The position numbers were made by a program, and so were the translations under genes. From the NCBI GenBank assembly GCA_963556145.1, contig CAUVYJ010000015.1:1-27357 (forward strand): 27,357 bases of DNA, in the 5' to 3' direction. Under the pieces are notes generated by a model, which saw only the letters and a program-made list of their open reading frames with translations, was not told where the DNA came from and made no database searches. Shown piece by piece: positions 8,805-19,600 of the stretch. Every line of letters begins with the position of its first letter. Position 1 is the stretch's first letter. The DNA is from Hygrocybe punicea (lineage: Eukaryota > Basidiomycota > Agaricomycetes > Agaricales > Hygrophoraceae).

Positions 8805-10632
8805 ATGGAATTGGACATCAGGATCCCCCATATTTGTATTTGTGGAAGGTCGTTCTCACTGCCTGGTGCACTGAACTATCACAAGCACACCTGTGGCAGG
8901 ACTAAGAAATGTTTACTGGGGGCACTAGTCAAGGCAAGGGAAATATGGGACAGCAGGAAAAGATGACGTGTTGGCACTTCCGAATCACTGCAAGGAAACA
9001 TTGAGTCCTCTCAGGATGTTGGCATTGCCAACGTCATGGAAGATGCAACCATGGTGCGTCAGTTATTAATATCCACCGACTCCTCTTTTCCTGACCTAAA
9101 ACAGTCTGAAGCAGCTGCGGAATGATTGTCCCCTCCTATTCAAGTATGTTTTATTTGTATCAGATAGTCAATGTTGCTCAGTATATCCATTCAGGACTGT
9201 TCTGACTCCATTGCAGAGGACGTTCTTCCTCATGATCGGCCACGCAGACTGAATCGCCTCCTGCCAAAATGGTTCCAGGATCTTGACCCACAAGCGCTAC
9301 CTTTCCTACCCCCTGCATCTAATGTTATTCCACAAATACCTCCCTCATCTGAAATCCCAATTGATCATCCATCCACATGCTCAGGAATGTCGCCTGTCCC
9401 CAGTCCTTCAACCTTTGACCGTCAAATCATCCAAACACCTCGAAATGGTTTTGGCCTTTTCAGACGATACTGTTCAGAAAAATTGCCATCGCACGACCCC
9501 AAGTAACACGTTACCTTGCATGATTTATCTGACAACCAGGAACCTCAGAGTGAAATGTCATTTTATCCCTATCCAAACCAAAGCTCTTTCCTCCTAACCG
9601 ATTGGTACTGGAATGGTGGAATACAGAAATCTCAAGAGAGCTTTTCCCAGCTTCTGAGCATCATAGAATCCCCAGGTTTTTGCCCAGAAGATGTTCGACA
9701 TACAGAGTGGTGCAAGGTTGATGCCAAATTAGCTAGCAATGACTTTGATTGTACGGATGGGAAAGAAGAAGAACCAGAATGGATGGATGTGGATGCTGGG
9801 TGGAATAGGACTCCTATTCATATTTCGGTTCCTTTCCACAACAAAACGAAGTATCGGGCCCAAAAGATTACGTCGTTGATCTCTACCACCGTTCTCTTGT
9901 TTCGGTGATCTGTGAAAAGCTGTCAAAACCAGAAGATATTCGTCATTTCCATTATGAACCATTCGAATTACTTTGGAAGCCGGGAATCACGAGCACCAAT
10001 GTGCGGGTTTCTGGGGAACTTTACACATCGCCAGCGTTTTTAGATGCTCATCGCAAGTTACAAGACGCTCCTGGGGAGCCTGGCTGTGATCTCCAGAAAG
10101 TGGTTGTGGCCATGATGTTCTGGTCTGATGCTACGCAGTTGACAAACTTAAGCAGCGCAAAGCTTTGGCCTTGCTACCTCTTCTTTGGGAACAAGTCTAA
10201 GTATCGCTGGTGTAAACCAAGTTGCAACTTGTGCAATCATGTTGCCTACTTCCAGGCTGTAAGCAACCTTCTTCTGGAATCTTTCTTTTCCTGAAAGGTT
10301 TGCAGCTACCAGATTCATTCAAAGATTTTGCTACTCAGTATACTGGAGGACACAAGCCTAGTCGAGCTTTCGTGGTTCACTGCCGTCGCGAGGTGTTTCA
10401 TGCGAAAGGGATGATCCTCATTGATGACAAATTTTTGGAAGCCTACAAGCATGGCATCGTTGTTGAATGCTGCGATGGGATTTTTCACCGCTTTTATCCA
10501 CGAATTTTCACATACTTGGCTGATTATCCGGAGAAGTAGGTTTATCTTCTTAGGACTTCTAATCCCCGAGCTTATTCAAAATGCAGAGTTCTTCTTGCAA
10601 GTATCTGTGATAAAGGATCCTGCCCTTGCCCT
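8805..10632 (+). pseudogene. Plavaka-type transposase, decayed 5' portion
   Basis: Plavaka elements are CACTA-like fungal DNA transposons. ATG at 8805 opens with a zinc-ligand segment ICICGRSFSLPGALNYHKHT followed by CGRTKKC. A 51-nt intron (9144-9194) leads to the Pro-rich linker and TPRNGFGLFRRY. Then come WYWNGGIQKSQESF, DVDAGWNRTPI, LYHRSLVSVICEKL, GELYTSPAFLDAHRKLQ, PGEPGCDLQKVVVAMMFWSD, LWPCYLFFGNKSKYRW, CNLCNHVAYFQ, HCRREVFHAKGMILIDDKFL and the FYPRIFTY block. Further introns lie at 10259-10305 and 10536-10586, both phase-consistent. Lesions: TGA at 8964, TGA at 9123, TAA at 9504, and a one-base frame change near 9855. After DKGSCPCP at about 10632 the reading frame runs into an inverted-repeat element, so the catalytic C-terminal half is missing. 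Family identification is secure from the ordered motifs. Confidence 0.88.
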
Positions 10633-11249
10633 CACATCAGCAAATTCCGGGGTCCTTTTCCCACACCTTGAGACCCTTTTTTAAGAGGCCAAAGGTGCGC
10701 AAGCTCTCAAAGGCTCTCAAGATGTTTCACCTTTTCCAAGGTAGGTCCATTCCCTTAGAAAAGGTGATTCTCTTGAAAAAGAGGATTTCTCTTGCAAAAA
10801 GGTTTAAAAGGACTACTCTTTCCACAAGATTTTTCACTTTTTTAAAGCTAGGTTCCCTTGCGAAAGGTCAAACCATTCATGAAAAGCTCAGACAAAGGCA
10901 CAAAAATAGTTTTATAAGTTGCTTCGGGTGTTCAAATCTTCATTGATTGTATAACCGTCTAAGGACAATATTATTATATAACTAATTAATTAATTAAAAT
11001 TACAATACATATATATTTACATAATAAACTATTACCGTTGTTCTGTAAGCATATAAGTCAGTATAGGAATTGAAGCGATACTCAGATAGAAGCTACCAAA
11101 TGACTGTACATGACTTATGTGCACGACTTATATATATGTTTGGAGGTTGTGCACGGACCATTTGCCGATGTTTGGCAAAATGCAGTGCCAAAACATCGTC
11201 TGAGCTGCCACTTTCGGTAAGTTTTGACTTAGTATTTTTCTCACTGACC

Positions 11250-11830
11250 TTTGACCACAGACACGACAACGGCAACAACCACGACAACGACAATGACCAG
11301 CACAACAAGGAGGGGTGCAAGAACACCGGGCTGCTAAGGTAAGTACCCAACACCTCCAACCCCCGCTAACCAGGTCGATGATGGCAGCAGCAATGGCACT
11401 GTCTGGCAGCAGCTGGACAATGACCACAACCACCACCACCGCCAACTGGCAGCAGCAAGCAGGGTGACGGCGACAGCTACTACTACCGCTAGCTGGCAGC
11501 AGCAAGCAGGACGATGGTGACGACGGCCACCGCTGCCAACTGGCAGCAGCAAGCAGGGCAACGGCAATGGCAACGGCTATGTTTGCTGCCAACTGGCAGC
11601 AGCAACAGGACGACGGCGACGGCGACCATCACCACCACCACCACCACCACCCACTGGCACCAGCAGCAGCGGGACGGCATTGGCGACCACCACAGCCACC
11701 TGGCAACAGCAGCAGGACGCCAACTGGCAGGGCGACAACAACCACAACCACCCACTGGCGGTGGCGGCGAAATGACGACGACGATGAAACCATCAGTGGC
11801 GGCAAGGGCGGTGACAACGACAATGGTAGG
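11250..11830. repeat. CAN/CAG/CAC-rich microsatellite block
   Basis: Imperfect triplet repeats (ACCACC, CAGCAG, ACGACR, AACTGGCAGCAGCA recurring) occupy most of this interval. All six frames stay open as Thr/Gln/His or Val/Cys/Leu-rich peptides, so the open frames here (for example 11514-11897 plus and 11128-11592 minus) are repeat artefacts rather than genes. Confidence 0.85.
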
Positions 11831-11989
11831 GGGCTCCAAATTACTATACCATTCATTCCAAAAATTACCAATACTGCTTGTAATCCAATCTAAATAACTT
11901 TTAAAAAAGATCTAACAAACTGAGAAAAAAGTGTCAAAAGGTATGGGAAGATGTTTTAGAAAAAAGTCCAAAAGACTTGACAAAAAGCT

Positions 11990-12410
11990 CAACAAAGTTC
12001 AGAAGTAGCACAAGTTCTTCAAGGGTTTAAACAGGTGGACCAAAAACCTTGGCCAAAAAGCTCAACAAGTTCAGAAAGGTGCAAGTTCTTCAAGGACTTA
12101 AAAAAGGTGAACCAAAAAACTTGACCAAAAAGCTCACAAGATTGAAAAGAGGCACAAGAGCACCAAGGGTATGAAAAGAATCTAATTACATCAGGCACTA
12201 AAAGTAATTCTACCTGCTCTTCCATTCCTCTCTATACCGTAAGACACAACCAAAAAGCAAAGAAGTGAACAAAGAGAGAAAAAAACATTCACATCCACCA
12301 ACAAAATTTGTCAACCTGTCCAAGTAGCTAAAGGTGCAAAAGTTGTGTCAAAAAACCTTAGAAAAAAGTCCAAGAGGTTGCGAAAAAGTGCAAGGCCTCC
12401 AAGGGTTTCA
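11990..12410. repeat. Degenerate tandem repeat, period about 73 bp
   Basis: CAAGTTCTTCAAGGGTTTAA at about 12010 and CAAGTTCTTCAAGGACTTAA at about 12082 head successive units that also share GGWCCAAAAAMCTTGRCCAA and AAAGCTCAACAAGTTCAGAA. More diverged units extend to 12180 and reappear at 12330-12410 (CCTCCAAGGGTTTCAAAAAG). They form the right subterminal part of the inverted-repeat element. Confidence 0.6.
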
Positions 12411-12511
12411 AAAAGGACCCCGGATTTTGCTGATGCGGTGTTATAACTGGCCCCCGGCTGGACCCCCCCACACCCCCACCCCCGGCTCGGGATTCCTGTT
12501 CCGCCACCCCC

Positions 12512-13545
12512 TTGGTCTCAGCATGTAGCCAGTGGTCGGATATGATCGAAATATAGTAGTTAGGCGGGACTGGCTCAAACATGGGGACAGTGAGCATCAC
12601 ACTATGCTCGTCTTCCATGTACCGCTGCTGGAGATCATGGATAACTTCACCGTTAACGTCCTCCACCATAATGAGGAACATCTCCGCCATTCCGTGGATC
12701 TTCTCGTCCCAGCGGAAATCAGGGATGATAGAGAGCTCGATTCGGAGGAGGGATCAGGTGATGGGTTGTACTTGAGCCTGCAACCTGCGAGGCAATGAGC
12801 TCAAGACTAAAAATAATGGCAGGGGGTGACCTGAAATGCACTGTAGTTTAGGAAAGTTATGAACAAGGCGGTGGACCAATCTCCCAGCATTCGGGATGCC
12901 AATGAGTTCACCAATTTCATGTGGATTCTATGGACACAGGTAAGCGGATAACATTCTATGCGGGGCTGAGGAGACCTACTAAATCAAAGTAATGATACCA
13001 TGGCTAGCATTGAACAGAGGCGTCAGCCATATCTTCAAAACAAAGAGAGAAAGAAAAGAAACATACAAATTGTTTACCCTCGGCCTTTCGAATGACCTCA
13101 GACGGTACGCCCTTGAACTGACGTAGAGGGGTCATTGAGTTCCACCTATGCAAAAAAAGTATCTCGACAATGAACAATTGTATTTGCAAACTGAGAAAAT
13201 AAACAAGAAGAGACACTTACATATGCATATGCTTCTCCACCATCTTGCAAATCTCAAACATAGCGCGAAGGATTCTATGCAGAAAAAAAAAGAAGAAAAA
13301 AAAAACAGAAAAAAGAGACCACAACAGATTTTGTGCCATAAACATACCGTCCTGCCAACTGCTGCACAAACACCATATCGGCAACAAGTGCAAATGCTGG
13401 ATCACACACACACACAATCAGTCTTGATCCAGAGGATAGAAATCAATTCTGTAATCAATGCACCATCCAGTTTAAGTTGTGATATATATGCATCCAACCC
13501 AGTGACCATTTCCATAACAGGATGTTCAACTTGAAGCCTCGTATT
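12512..13545 (-). pseudogene. BRR2: Brr2 helicase segment, upstream-extended copy
   Basis: Brr2 is the U5 snRNP Ski2-like helicase that unwinds U4/U6. On the minus strand this segment covers the end of the first cassette's Sec63-like region into the linker before the second helicase cassette. Pieces in order: FKLNIL, AYISQLKLD, AFALVADMVFVQQLAGR, ILRAMFEIC joined to KMVEKHMH, WNSMTPLRQFKGVPSEVIRK, PWYRYFDL, the NPxEIGELIGIPNAG block, then FLIMVEDVNGEVI and YMEDEHSVMLTVPMFEPVPP up to SDHWLHAET. Introns keep GT..AG ends; one contains a CA/TG dinucleotide run (near 13400). About 15 codons usually found between EIC and KMVEK are missing. An insertion sits between NIL and AYIS. A 16-nt deletion shifts the frame after GEVI. 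The part 12512-13187 is a close duplicate of 22504-23195. It is truncated at HWLHAET where unrelated GC-rich sequence begins. Confidence 0.88.
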
Positions 13546-13592
13546 CCTGATCATGCGAGAAAAAGGTGAGAATAGACAAGGAAGACTTTCTA

Positions 13593-13833
13593 CATTTCCA
13601 TAAAATAGAATCCCTGCGTATCATTGTCGAAGATGAACTCGACAGTCCCAGCGCCGGCATAATTTACTGCTCTGGCAGCAGCAATTGCCTTAGCACTAAG
13701 ATCTGCTCTCAAATCTGCCGAGAGCCCAGGGGCAGGCGCCTAATCACCCGAATGCGTATTTAACGACAACCTACGATGTAATTGAGGGCACACACCTCTT
13801 CAATGATCTTCTGATTTCTTCTTTGCACCGAAC
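13593..13833 (-). pseudogene. 3-methylcrotonyl-CoA carboxylase alpha, continuation of biotin carboxylase domain
   Basis: Mitochondrial MCC alpha carboxylates biotin for leucine breakdown. The minus strand resumes in mid-exon with SVQRRNQKIIEE (13833-13796). A canonical 56-nt GTGTGT..ATTAG intron (13795-13740) follows, then an exon encoding APAPGLSADLRADLSAKAIA, ARAVNYAGAGTVEFIFDND and GFYFMEM (13739-13593), then TAG. In the family the next residues are NTRLQVEH, so the end is a break, not a natural terminus. This picks up exactly where the segment at 19601-20671 stops, in the same strand and order, which shows one ancestral exon split by the intervening DNA. No internal stop or frameshift is seen. 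Beyond 13593 a short filler leads into Brr2 sequence. Confidence 0.85.
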
Positions 13834-13913
13834 TTGTGCTAGAGGGCCATTGCTTTGCATGGCATATCCTCGTCCTCTGTAATCAAATGAAATAATATGC
13901 TTAGTTTGATTTA

Positions 13914-14517
13914 TAGCGGATTTCAAAAATGTAGTCCACACCAACTTGAAATATTTTTTTTGAATGTCCAACTGGTACCAACATGCAGTAATGCGCAGAT
14001 TAGGAAATGTAGACTTAGATAAGATTTGAAAATTTTGTATTGGATTTCATGAAATACTGTACCATTTTACATGATGTAAGAGAGAAATTTTATCCATTTT
14101 ATGAGGGCTAGTCTCTCCCACATTTACTGCCTGAAAATATCTAGTGTTTTGAAGGTTATAGGTGAAATATATTGGTGAATGTTGTCAAATACTTCCTGCG
14201 ATCAGAGAAATGTATAAATATTTGTATGTCGTTTTTTAGATAACCTAAGATAATAATATTTCACCTATAACCTTCAAAACACTAGATATTTTCAGGCAGT
14301 AAATGTGAGAGAGACTAGCCCTCATAAAATAGATAAACTTTCTCTCTCACATCATGTAATATGATACAGTATTTCATGAGATCCAATACAAAATATTCAA
14401 ATCTTATCTAAGTCTATATTTCCCAATCTGCATGTTACTGGATCATGATGTTGGCAGCTACCAGTTGGACATTCAAAAAAAAAAAGTTGGTGCAGACTAC
14501 ATTTTTAAAATCCGCTG
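13914..14517. mobile_element. TA-flanked miniature inverted-repeat element, 604 bp
   Basis: The ends are TAGCGGATTTCAAAAATGTAG (13914) and the complement CTACATTTTTAAAATCCGCTG (14517), with TA at 13912-13913 and 14518-14519. Arms 13914-14170 and 14256-14517 are inverted copies with scattered mismatches. Shared arm landmarks with the element at 7413-8048 are the T-tract followed by GAATGTCC, TAGACTTAGATAAGATTT, CATGAAATACTGTACC, GAGGGCTAGTCTCTCCCA and GAAGGTTATAGGTGAAATAT. The ends differ between the two elements, so they are sister families. It is non-coding. Confidence 0.8.
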
Positions 14518-14732
14518 TAATTATAATCATGTTGTCTGACTTATGCACTACTAGCGAGAAGGTGAAACACTGAGTAAAACAAACAGTGTGAATTTCCTCA
14601 TGAAAACTGAGTGATTTTCATCTTTCAAACACTTTCGGGGTGAATTGCAAATTCACTTATCAAGAAAATATTTAGTCAAGAAATCTAGAGCTATAGAATG
14701 TGAATTTCACTACAAATAAACAAATTCAACTA

Positions 14733-15204
14733 CAGTCTTCAATGGGTCATTGATACACCTAGTTGCAATATATTGTTTTTGGGCTCAAATTATTGATGCT
14801 TCTCTTTAGTCACACCAATCCCACGTTGTGGCTATCTAACAACAACCACTAGACATTAAATTGATTAATATTCTGTTCTCATGCTCAAGGTCAAACAATA
14901 AGAGAAATTATCTCTACCTTGAAATGCTGACAAACATTGTTGATACATGTGTTTGTTCAAGTCTCAACTTGGACTTTTTGGGGGTCATGTCAACCAATCC
15001 TCTAATATTTCTACAATAATGGCATGCTGGAGCAAGTCACCAAGAAACAATAGATGATGTGGAAAGTGAACGATGGCCTCCAGTGTTGCAACCTACTGCT
15101 TGGAACTCAACAGTGACAGTTGCGAAACTTCCTGCTGGATTTTGAATCACTAAAAATTTATTTCAGGTATACATTTGGGTGTATCAATAACTCATTGAAG
15201 ACTG
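14733..15204. mobile_element. TA-flanked miniature inverted-repeat element, 472 bp
   Basis: CAGTCTTCAATGGGTCATTG at 14733 is matched by the inverse CAATAACTCATTGAAGACTG ending at 15204. The match extends to GATACACC/GGTGTATC, giving about 28-bp ends with two mismatches. TA flanks both sides, and the outer bases AAC/GTT are also symmetric. The middle is AT-rich without an open frame. This is a third, distinct TA-target family in the window. Confidence 0.7.
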
Positions 15205-15429
15205 TAGTTTGTACAACTGTGTGCATGTCATCTAATTAAAGGGTGGAAATCATAAACTGGCTCTGGAACAGCCCTACCTCTTCTATGGATTCCAAACAAA
15301 CAAGATGAGATATAAACATAAAATTTTAAATGCGTAAGACTTCTGCATACATTACTTACTACATAGAAATAGACAACCATGTATTATACAATAACTTAAC
15401 CAGGGAAGGCATGATCCTTCCCTCACCTC

Positions 15430-18400
15430 CTCTGTCCAGTGCCATTTGCTTTGTTGTTTGCCTTTGCCCCTAGTCCTCCTCCCATGCCTACACCGCCATC
15501 TGCCATCTGTTCACACCACTGGGCATGGGCACTAGCTGTGGGCATTACTGTGAAAAGAGGTGGAGGCCATTGTGGCTGTGGTTGCACCCCTTTGGATCTT
15601 CACTGCCCCTGGTGTTGTTGTTGTTGTTGGTTGTTGGTTTGTATGGGGCTGATGCCAAAATCAGAGGAGGTGGTGGTTGGCGAGGAAGTTTGGGTTGGGT
15701 GCACACCATGTCAATGTGGGTGTCTGGGGCCCATCAGCACTTTAAGGCTAGGCAAGGGTTTTGCCAGGGTTGTAAGCATTGTATTTTTGTATTTTTATCA
15801 AGCAGTGGCTGTTACGGATCGCTTCTGCAGCGGGCTCCGGCAACAATCAACTTAACAGGGGATCGGCTTCCAGAGGGGAGAACAGCAGCTTTCATTGTTG
15901 CTTACAGCTAAGACAACACTGCTAAGAAGGGGGGGTCAAGGTCTAATGTCATTGCGAGCCGTGGGGGTTACCCAAAACAAGATGAGTCTGCCCCAAGAAC
16001 CAGACTAAACGTAAGGAAAGGAAAGAAGAAAAAGTCCGAACCAACAACAAGAACAGTATATATAGTGACTGGTCTTGAGGGGAGGTAAATAGAAATACAA
16101 CCATGAAGCCATAACATGTCCAACTCTACCATGTGTTCACCATGAGGCATACATGAGGCGTCCTCATGTCAATGTTCTCGCGATCCAACTGGAGGCCCGG
16201 GTGTCATTGAGGAATAGAGGGGGTCCGGATGACTCGGATGATTTGTCATCAGATCATGTGATGTGCAGAATTGCCTATTCGGGGTCTACACTTGCTGCAA
16301 CAGGCAAGTGCGCAGTCTGGCAAGTGCATTGCACAGTCGGGTCGAAGATGGGTATCGTCCAGTGTGGGGTTGGTGATGAGAGTGTCATGAGGTGGTGTGG
16401 ATGTAACGGCAAGGTTGGTATGAAAGAAAATGAAGGAATGTATAAAGGAAAAAACCAACTAGGACAGTGGGCTAGTCGAGGTCAGACATGTGAACAGCAC
16501 AAGCTGTACCGGATGACGATGTCTGTGTTGATGACGTATCGAGGAGCGATGTCTTGTCCTGTTTGTGGAACAAGAAGGTCCACTTGATGTCGGTATTCGT
16601 CCAAGAAAGGGTATCATTGTAAACGAGTGTGGGAGATATCAAGGTTATAGATGGAAAAGGTTAAATGAATGTGGGTCCAGGTTTCGAGTCATGGCACGAG
16701 TGACAAGCTGTGGGAACAAGTCGTCGGGTACTGCATTGAAGCGGTGTCGTGCGAACAATATGCGATAGGGGTTGGTTCACTGTTTGGGAAGTCGTATGGT
16801 CTGTGGTCGAAGTCCAAAAGAGTATGCTTCGGCAATGGTCGGATTAGAGAGAACAGTGAAATGTCTTGTGATCGGGGATTGTTCAGAGTTCGCATGCAGG
16901 TGAGGAATGTCGTCGGATCGTCAGGGAGGATAATGGTGGGCACAGGGTACGAATATGGAAACCAAATATCCGGGAATGGCAATTGTCAATTACGTGTCGA
17001 TATATTGTTGAGGTGGAAGTCAGAAGTATCAATGGTGGAAGGGTTTCGGTGCCGATGCCAAAGATAGATCATAACAAGGTAGAAACCGATCAGGAAGGTG
17101 ATGGCAATGCTGCCAATAACAATTACAGTAATGAGCTGTGTCGGGAGTACAGCCATTGTGATCGGTTTGTCGTGGGATAGTGTAAACAAGATATCGAAGG
17201 GAAAAGACAATGTCGGTGACGTCCATCGGCAAGGAGACTATTCGGGTACAACAAGGTCACGTGGGAGATGTCCATGGTCGGTCTGGATTGTTCTAGAAGA
17301 AGGGACAAAAAGAGAACAAGAATAAGAAAATACAAGGATGTCCAAATGAAGAAACAATGACGTTGAAAGGAGGACAAAGGACAAAATGAAATGAAAAAGG
17401 AAGGTGTGCAGTGCAGAATCGTCATGGTGGGTATCGGAATGGGCATTGGGGTTGGAAGCGGAGTTGGAAACATAACAGTGGCATAGATGAACTTATTAGA
17501 ACTTGAATTTTTATGGGGAACTTTACTGATGTGAAAGATGTGTTTTTAGACAGTTTTTGATAATGAGAACAATTTATTTACATTTTAAAAACTAAAACAC
17601 CAAAAAGTATTGCCCCTTACCCCAAGTTTTGCTTACTTGAACCCTAGGGTTTGAACCCTTACAAACCCTTGGCAAAAACATGGAAAATTCAACAGATATA
17701 TGAGTTTTTACTCTATCATGATATAAGCAACATTGAAGTGTACCTTCTAATGTATCATTTCTCTCAGTGGATCATGGTCAAATTCTGAAATGCTGAGTTA
17801 CAACATTTGAAATAATTTCCACATAACCAAAACCCTTGACAAACCCTGGCCTAGCCTTAAGCACTTTGTTCAGGCTTGAAACAAGGTGCAGGTTCATGTG
17901 GGGGAATTGAGAGAGGGGTAGATGGTGGTTGGTGATAGGAAGTGAAGGGAGTTGGAGTTTGGGCCACCTCTGGCCAACATGGATGTTTTGTGCCCATCAG
18001 GACCCTGTTTGCAATAGAAAGAGGTGTGAGGGGACATGAGGGGTGATCTGGGGTGGAAAACAGAGGCAGGAGGTGGTGGCTGGTGATTGGAAGTGAGGGG
18101 TTGGGCACACCAGGGCAAGGTGGGTGTTCTGGGACCAATGGGGCCTCATTCACAATGGAAATGATGTACAGTGGGTCATATTGGGTCAGCCATGGTTGAA
18201 AACTCAGGGGGTGATACCCATCTTTGTCGATCACTGGAATGGCCATGCACATCTATCATTGTCAGCTGTGTTTGACCATGGTGCACTTGGGTGCACTACT
18301 GACTCTGCTGCTGAGTGTGGGTTGACAGGTGTGGAGTGGGAAGGGACGTTATGTTTTTGGTGGGGATGTGGCAAGTCAGTGGTTTGGTGACAAGGTGGTG

Positions 18401-18480
18401 ATGGCATTGGGGTGGGGTATTAGTAGCATGGTGCCTTGCAATAAGAATAATATGAATAAAGTACATGATAGCAAAAAACA
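15430..18480. repeat. G-rich, strand-biased region with diverged repeats; no gene recognised
   Basis: The plus strand is strongly G/T-rich over about 15540-15780, 16150-17480 and 17880-18420. Two direct units, about 17920-18030 and 18075-18175, share GTGGYTGGTGATWGGAAGTG and a following TGGGCCAC/TGGGCACAC part. A third relative at about 15665-15745 has GTGGTTGGCGAGGAAGT, then GTGTCTGGGGCCCATCAG. A segment AAGGCTAGGCAAGGG near 15742 has an inverse relative near 17845-17860. Open frames here (for example 15439-15855, 16153-16587, 17857-18252 minus) are Cys/Gly- or Pro/Ser-rich without motifs and are better explained by base composition. Confidence 0.45.
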
Positions 18481-19600
18481 AAACTAAGTAGCAGAGGGGG
18501 TGGGCACACCACCCCCTGCTGTGTGTTTGGTCTTATCGACCCTGCATTCGCATTTATTGGCATACACATTGTGAGCACATTTGAGACTGTGCAGGTGGAT
18601 GTTTAAGGTTGTGTTGGCCATGGTGTTTGCAGTTGATGTTGTGGTGTTGGTGGTCATTCACCTGGTGAGCTAGAAGTTAGAATCTAACAGAAAAATAAAG
18701 CTTATAATTACATGGGCAGCTGGGAGCACCCAGCCACAGAATTTCTTATTTTTCAACTAATACCATTTCTTTGCACACAAATTTTTGTCTCACCTCTTCC
18801 TAAACATCAATGTCACAATTCTTGCTCAATGCTCTTTTGAATATCTTGTAAATATATCTCAGCTACCCCATTACATTTTTTATATCAACAAGAAGAATGG
18901 AAATCACAATTTTTGTAATGGGACTACAATGTCATGGTTCAACACTCCTTTGCACACCCATGACGGGGTGTCACCACTCTAGGCTACGATTTGATCTCAG
19001 CATCCACCTGTTGCACTTCTGATGTGACCACAGAAAGAGCATGCTTGGTCATGTTAAGGAAATAAGTCCCAGAATAATAGATTTCAAGGGAGTGGTGGTC
19101 AAAGGATTGACATGCCTGTCACTTTTACATGTCACACTCAGATATAGCCAATCTTCATTTTGTCATGAGGCCTCAAATATTGTCTTGATCGATGCCTGTT
19201 ATGCACAAAATTGGTGTAAAAGAACCTTCTCAATATACTGAGATTTTCTAGATATTTTATTTTGCATAGGATTTCATGAAAAAGGGGAAACCAAAGTTGG
19301 GGAATTGGTTTTTGCTCTCATTTTAACATATATATGGTTACCACACATGTTCCACTGCATTAAATCCTATGGAAATCTTACAGGAAGTGTGCTAATAGTC
19401 AATTATAGATGAAAAAAAATATGGACTGCATAATGTTAACTCTGGCCTGCCTAGAATTGTTTGTGCAAAGCAGTGGTCATTAGAAAATGCATGAGAAAGT
19501 AAACATGACCAAACTCGGCATTTGCCGCGACGTTAGAGTGGAATTTTGATTTGGGGGGCTCAGGTCACATAAGACCGAGCCTAAATAAATTTAGGACTCG
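18481..19600. other. No recognisable gene
   Basis: AT-rich sequence with short frames only. The last 60 bases include the small palindrome CCTAAATAAATTTAGG next to the exon breakpoint. Nothing else is supported. Confidence 0.35.

Larger units (their letters stand above)
10635..12436. mobile_element. Element bounded by terminal inverted repeats, about 1.8 kb, inserted in the Plavaka gene
   Basis: CATCAGCAAATTCCGGGGTC at 10635 is matched in inverse orientation by GACCCCGGATTTTGCTGATG ending at about 12436 (about 24 of 25 positions). The left end interrupts the Plavaka frame right after codons for CPCP. The bases after the right end, CGGTGT, would continue as R-C, the residues usually found next, so this looks like a simple insertion. 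A clean target duplication could not be fixed. Subterminal regions (10660-10930 and 11930-12410) are rich in AAAAGG/CTTTT and CAAAAAGCTC-type repeats. No transposase is seen inside; the middle is a microsatellite. The superfamily is unknown. Confidence 0.6.
13834..19600. mobile_element. 5.77-kb insertion inside an MCC alpha exon, flanked by GAAC
   Basis: GAAC at 13830-13833 and 19601-19604 flank the block. Removing the block and one GAAC restores an uninterrupted exon (RDCS followed by VQRR). A 4-bp target duplication suggests transposition or integration, but the block lacks matching ends: it starts TTGTGCTAGAGG and ends ATTTAGGACTCG. There are no TG..CA long terminal repeats and I see no gag, pol, transposase or recombinase. 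A small hairpin, CCTAAATAAATTTAGG (about 19580-19595), lies just inside the right end. The block contains two TA-flanked miniature elements and diverged repeats. It could be a non-autonomous element or several successive insertions. Confidence 0.6.

Noticed and set aside
11128..11897. Several long overlapping frames on both strands in the CAN/CAG block
   Set aside because: Every frame is open because the DNA is an imperfect triplet repeat; the peptides are homopolymer-like and carry no motif.
13279..13412. Poly-A/GAAAA tract and CA dinucleotide run as possible retrogene tail
   Set aside because: They fall inside Brr2 introns with proper splice sites, so they are intron low-complexity, not a poly-A tail of a retrocopy.
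15439..15911. Cys/Gly/Trp-rich plus-strand frames of about 130 codons
   Set aside because: The frames overlap in different registers in a G/T-biased tract, have no splice-linked exons and resemble no family.
16153..17473. Frames of 60-144 codons on both strands
   Set aside because: They are short, mutually overlapping, composition-driven and without motifs.
17857..18252. Pro/Ser-rich minus frame of 131 codons
   Set aside because: Its internal repetition follows from the diverged DNA tandem unit; no independent coding evidence.
13834..19600. Long terminal repeat retrotransposon as the inserted block
   Set aside because: No TG..CA ends, no paired direct repeats at the two edges and no protease, reverse transcriptase or integrase reading.
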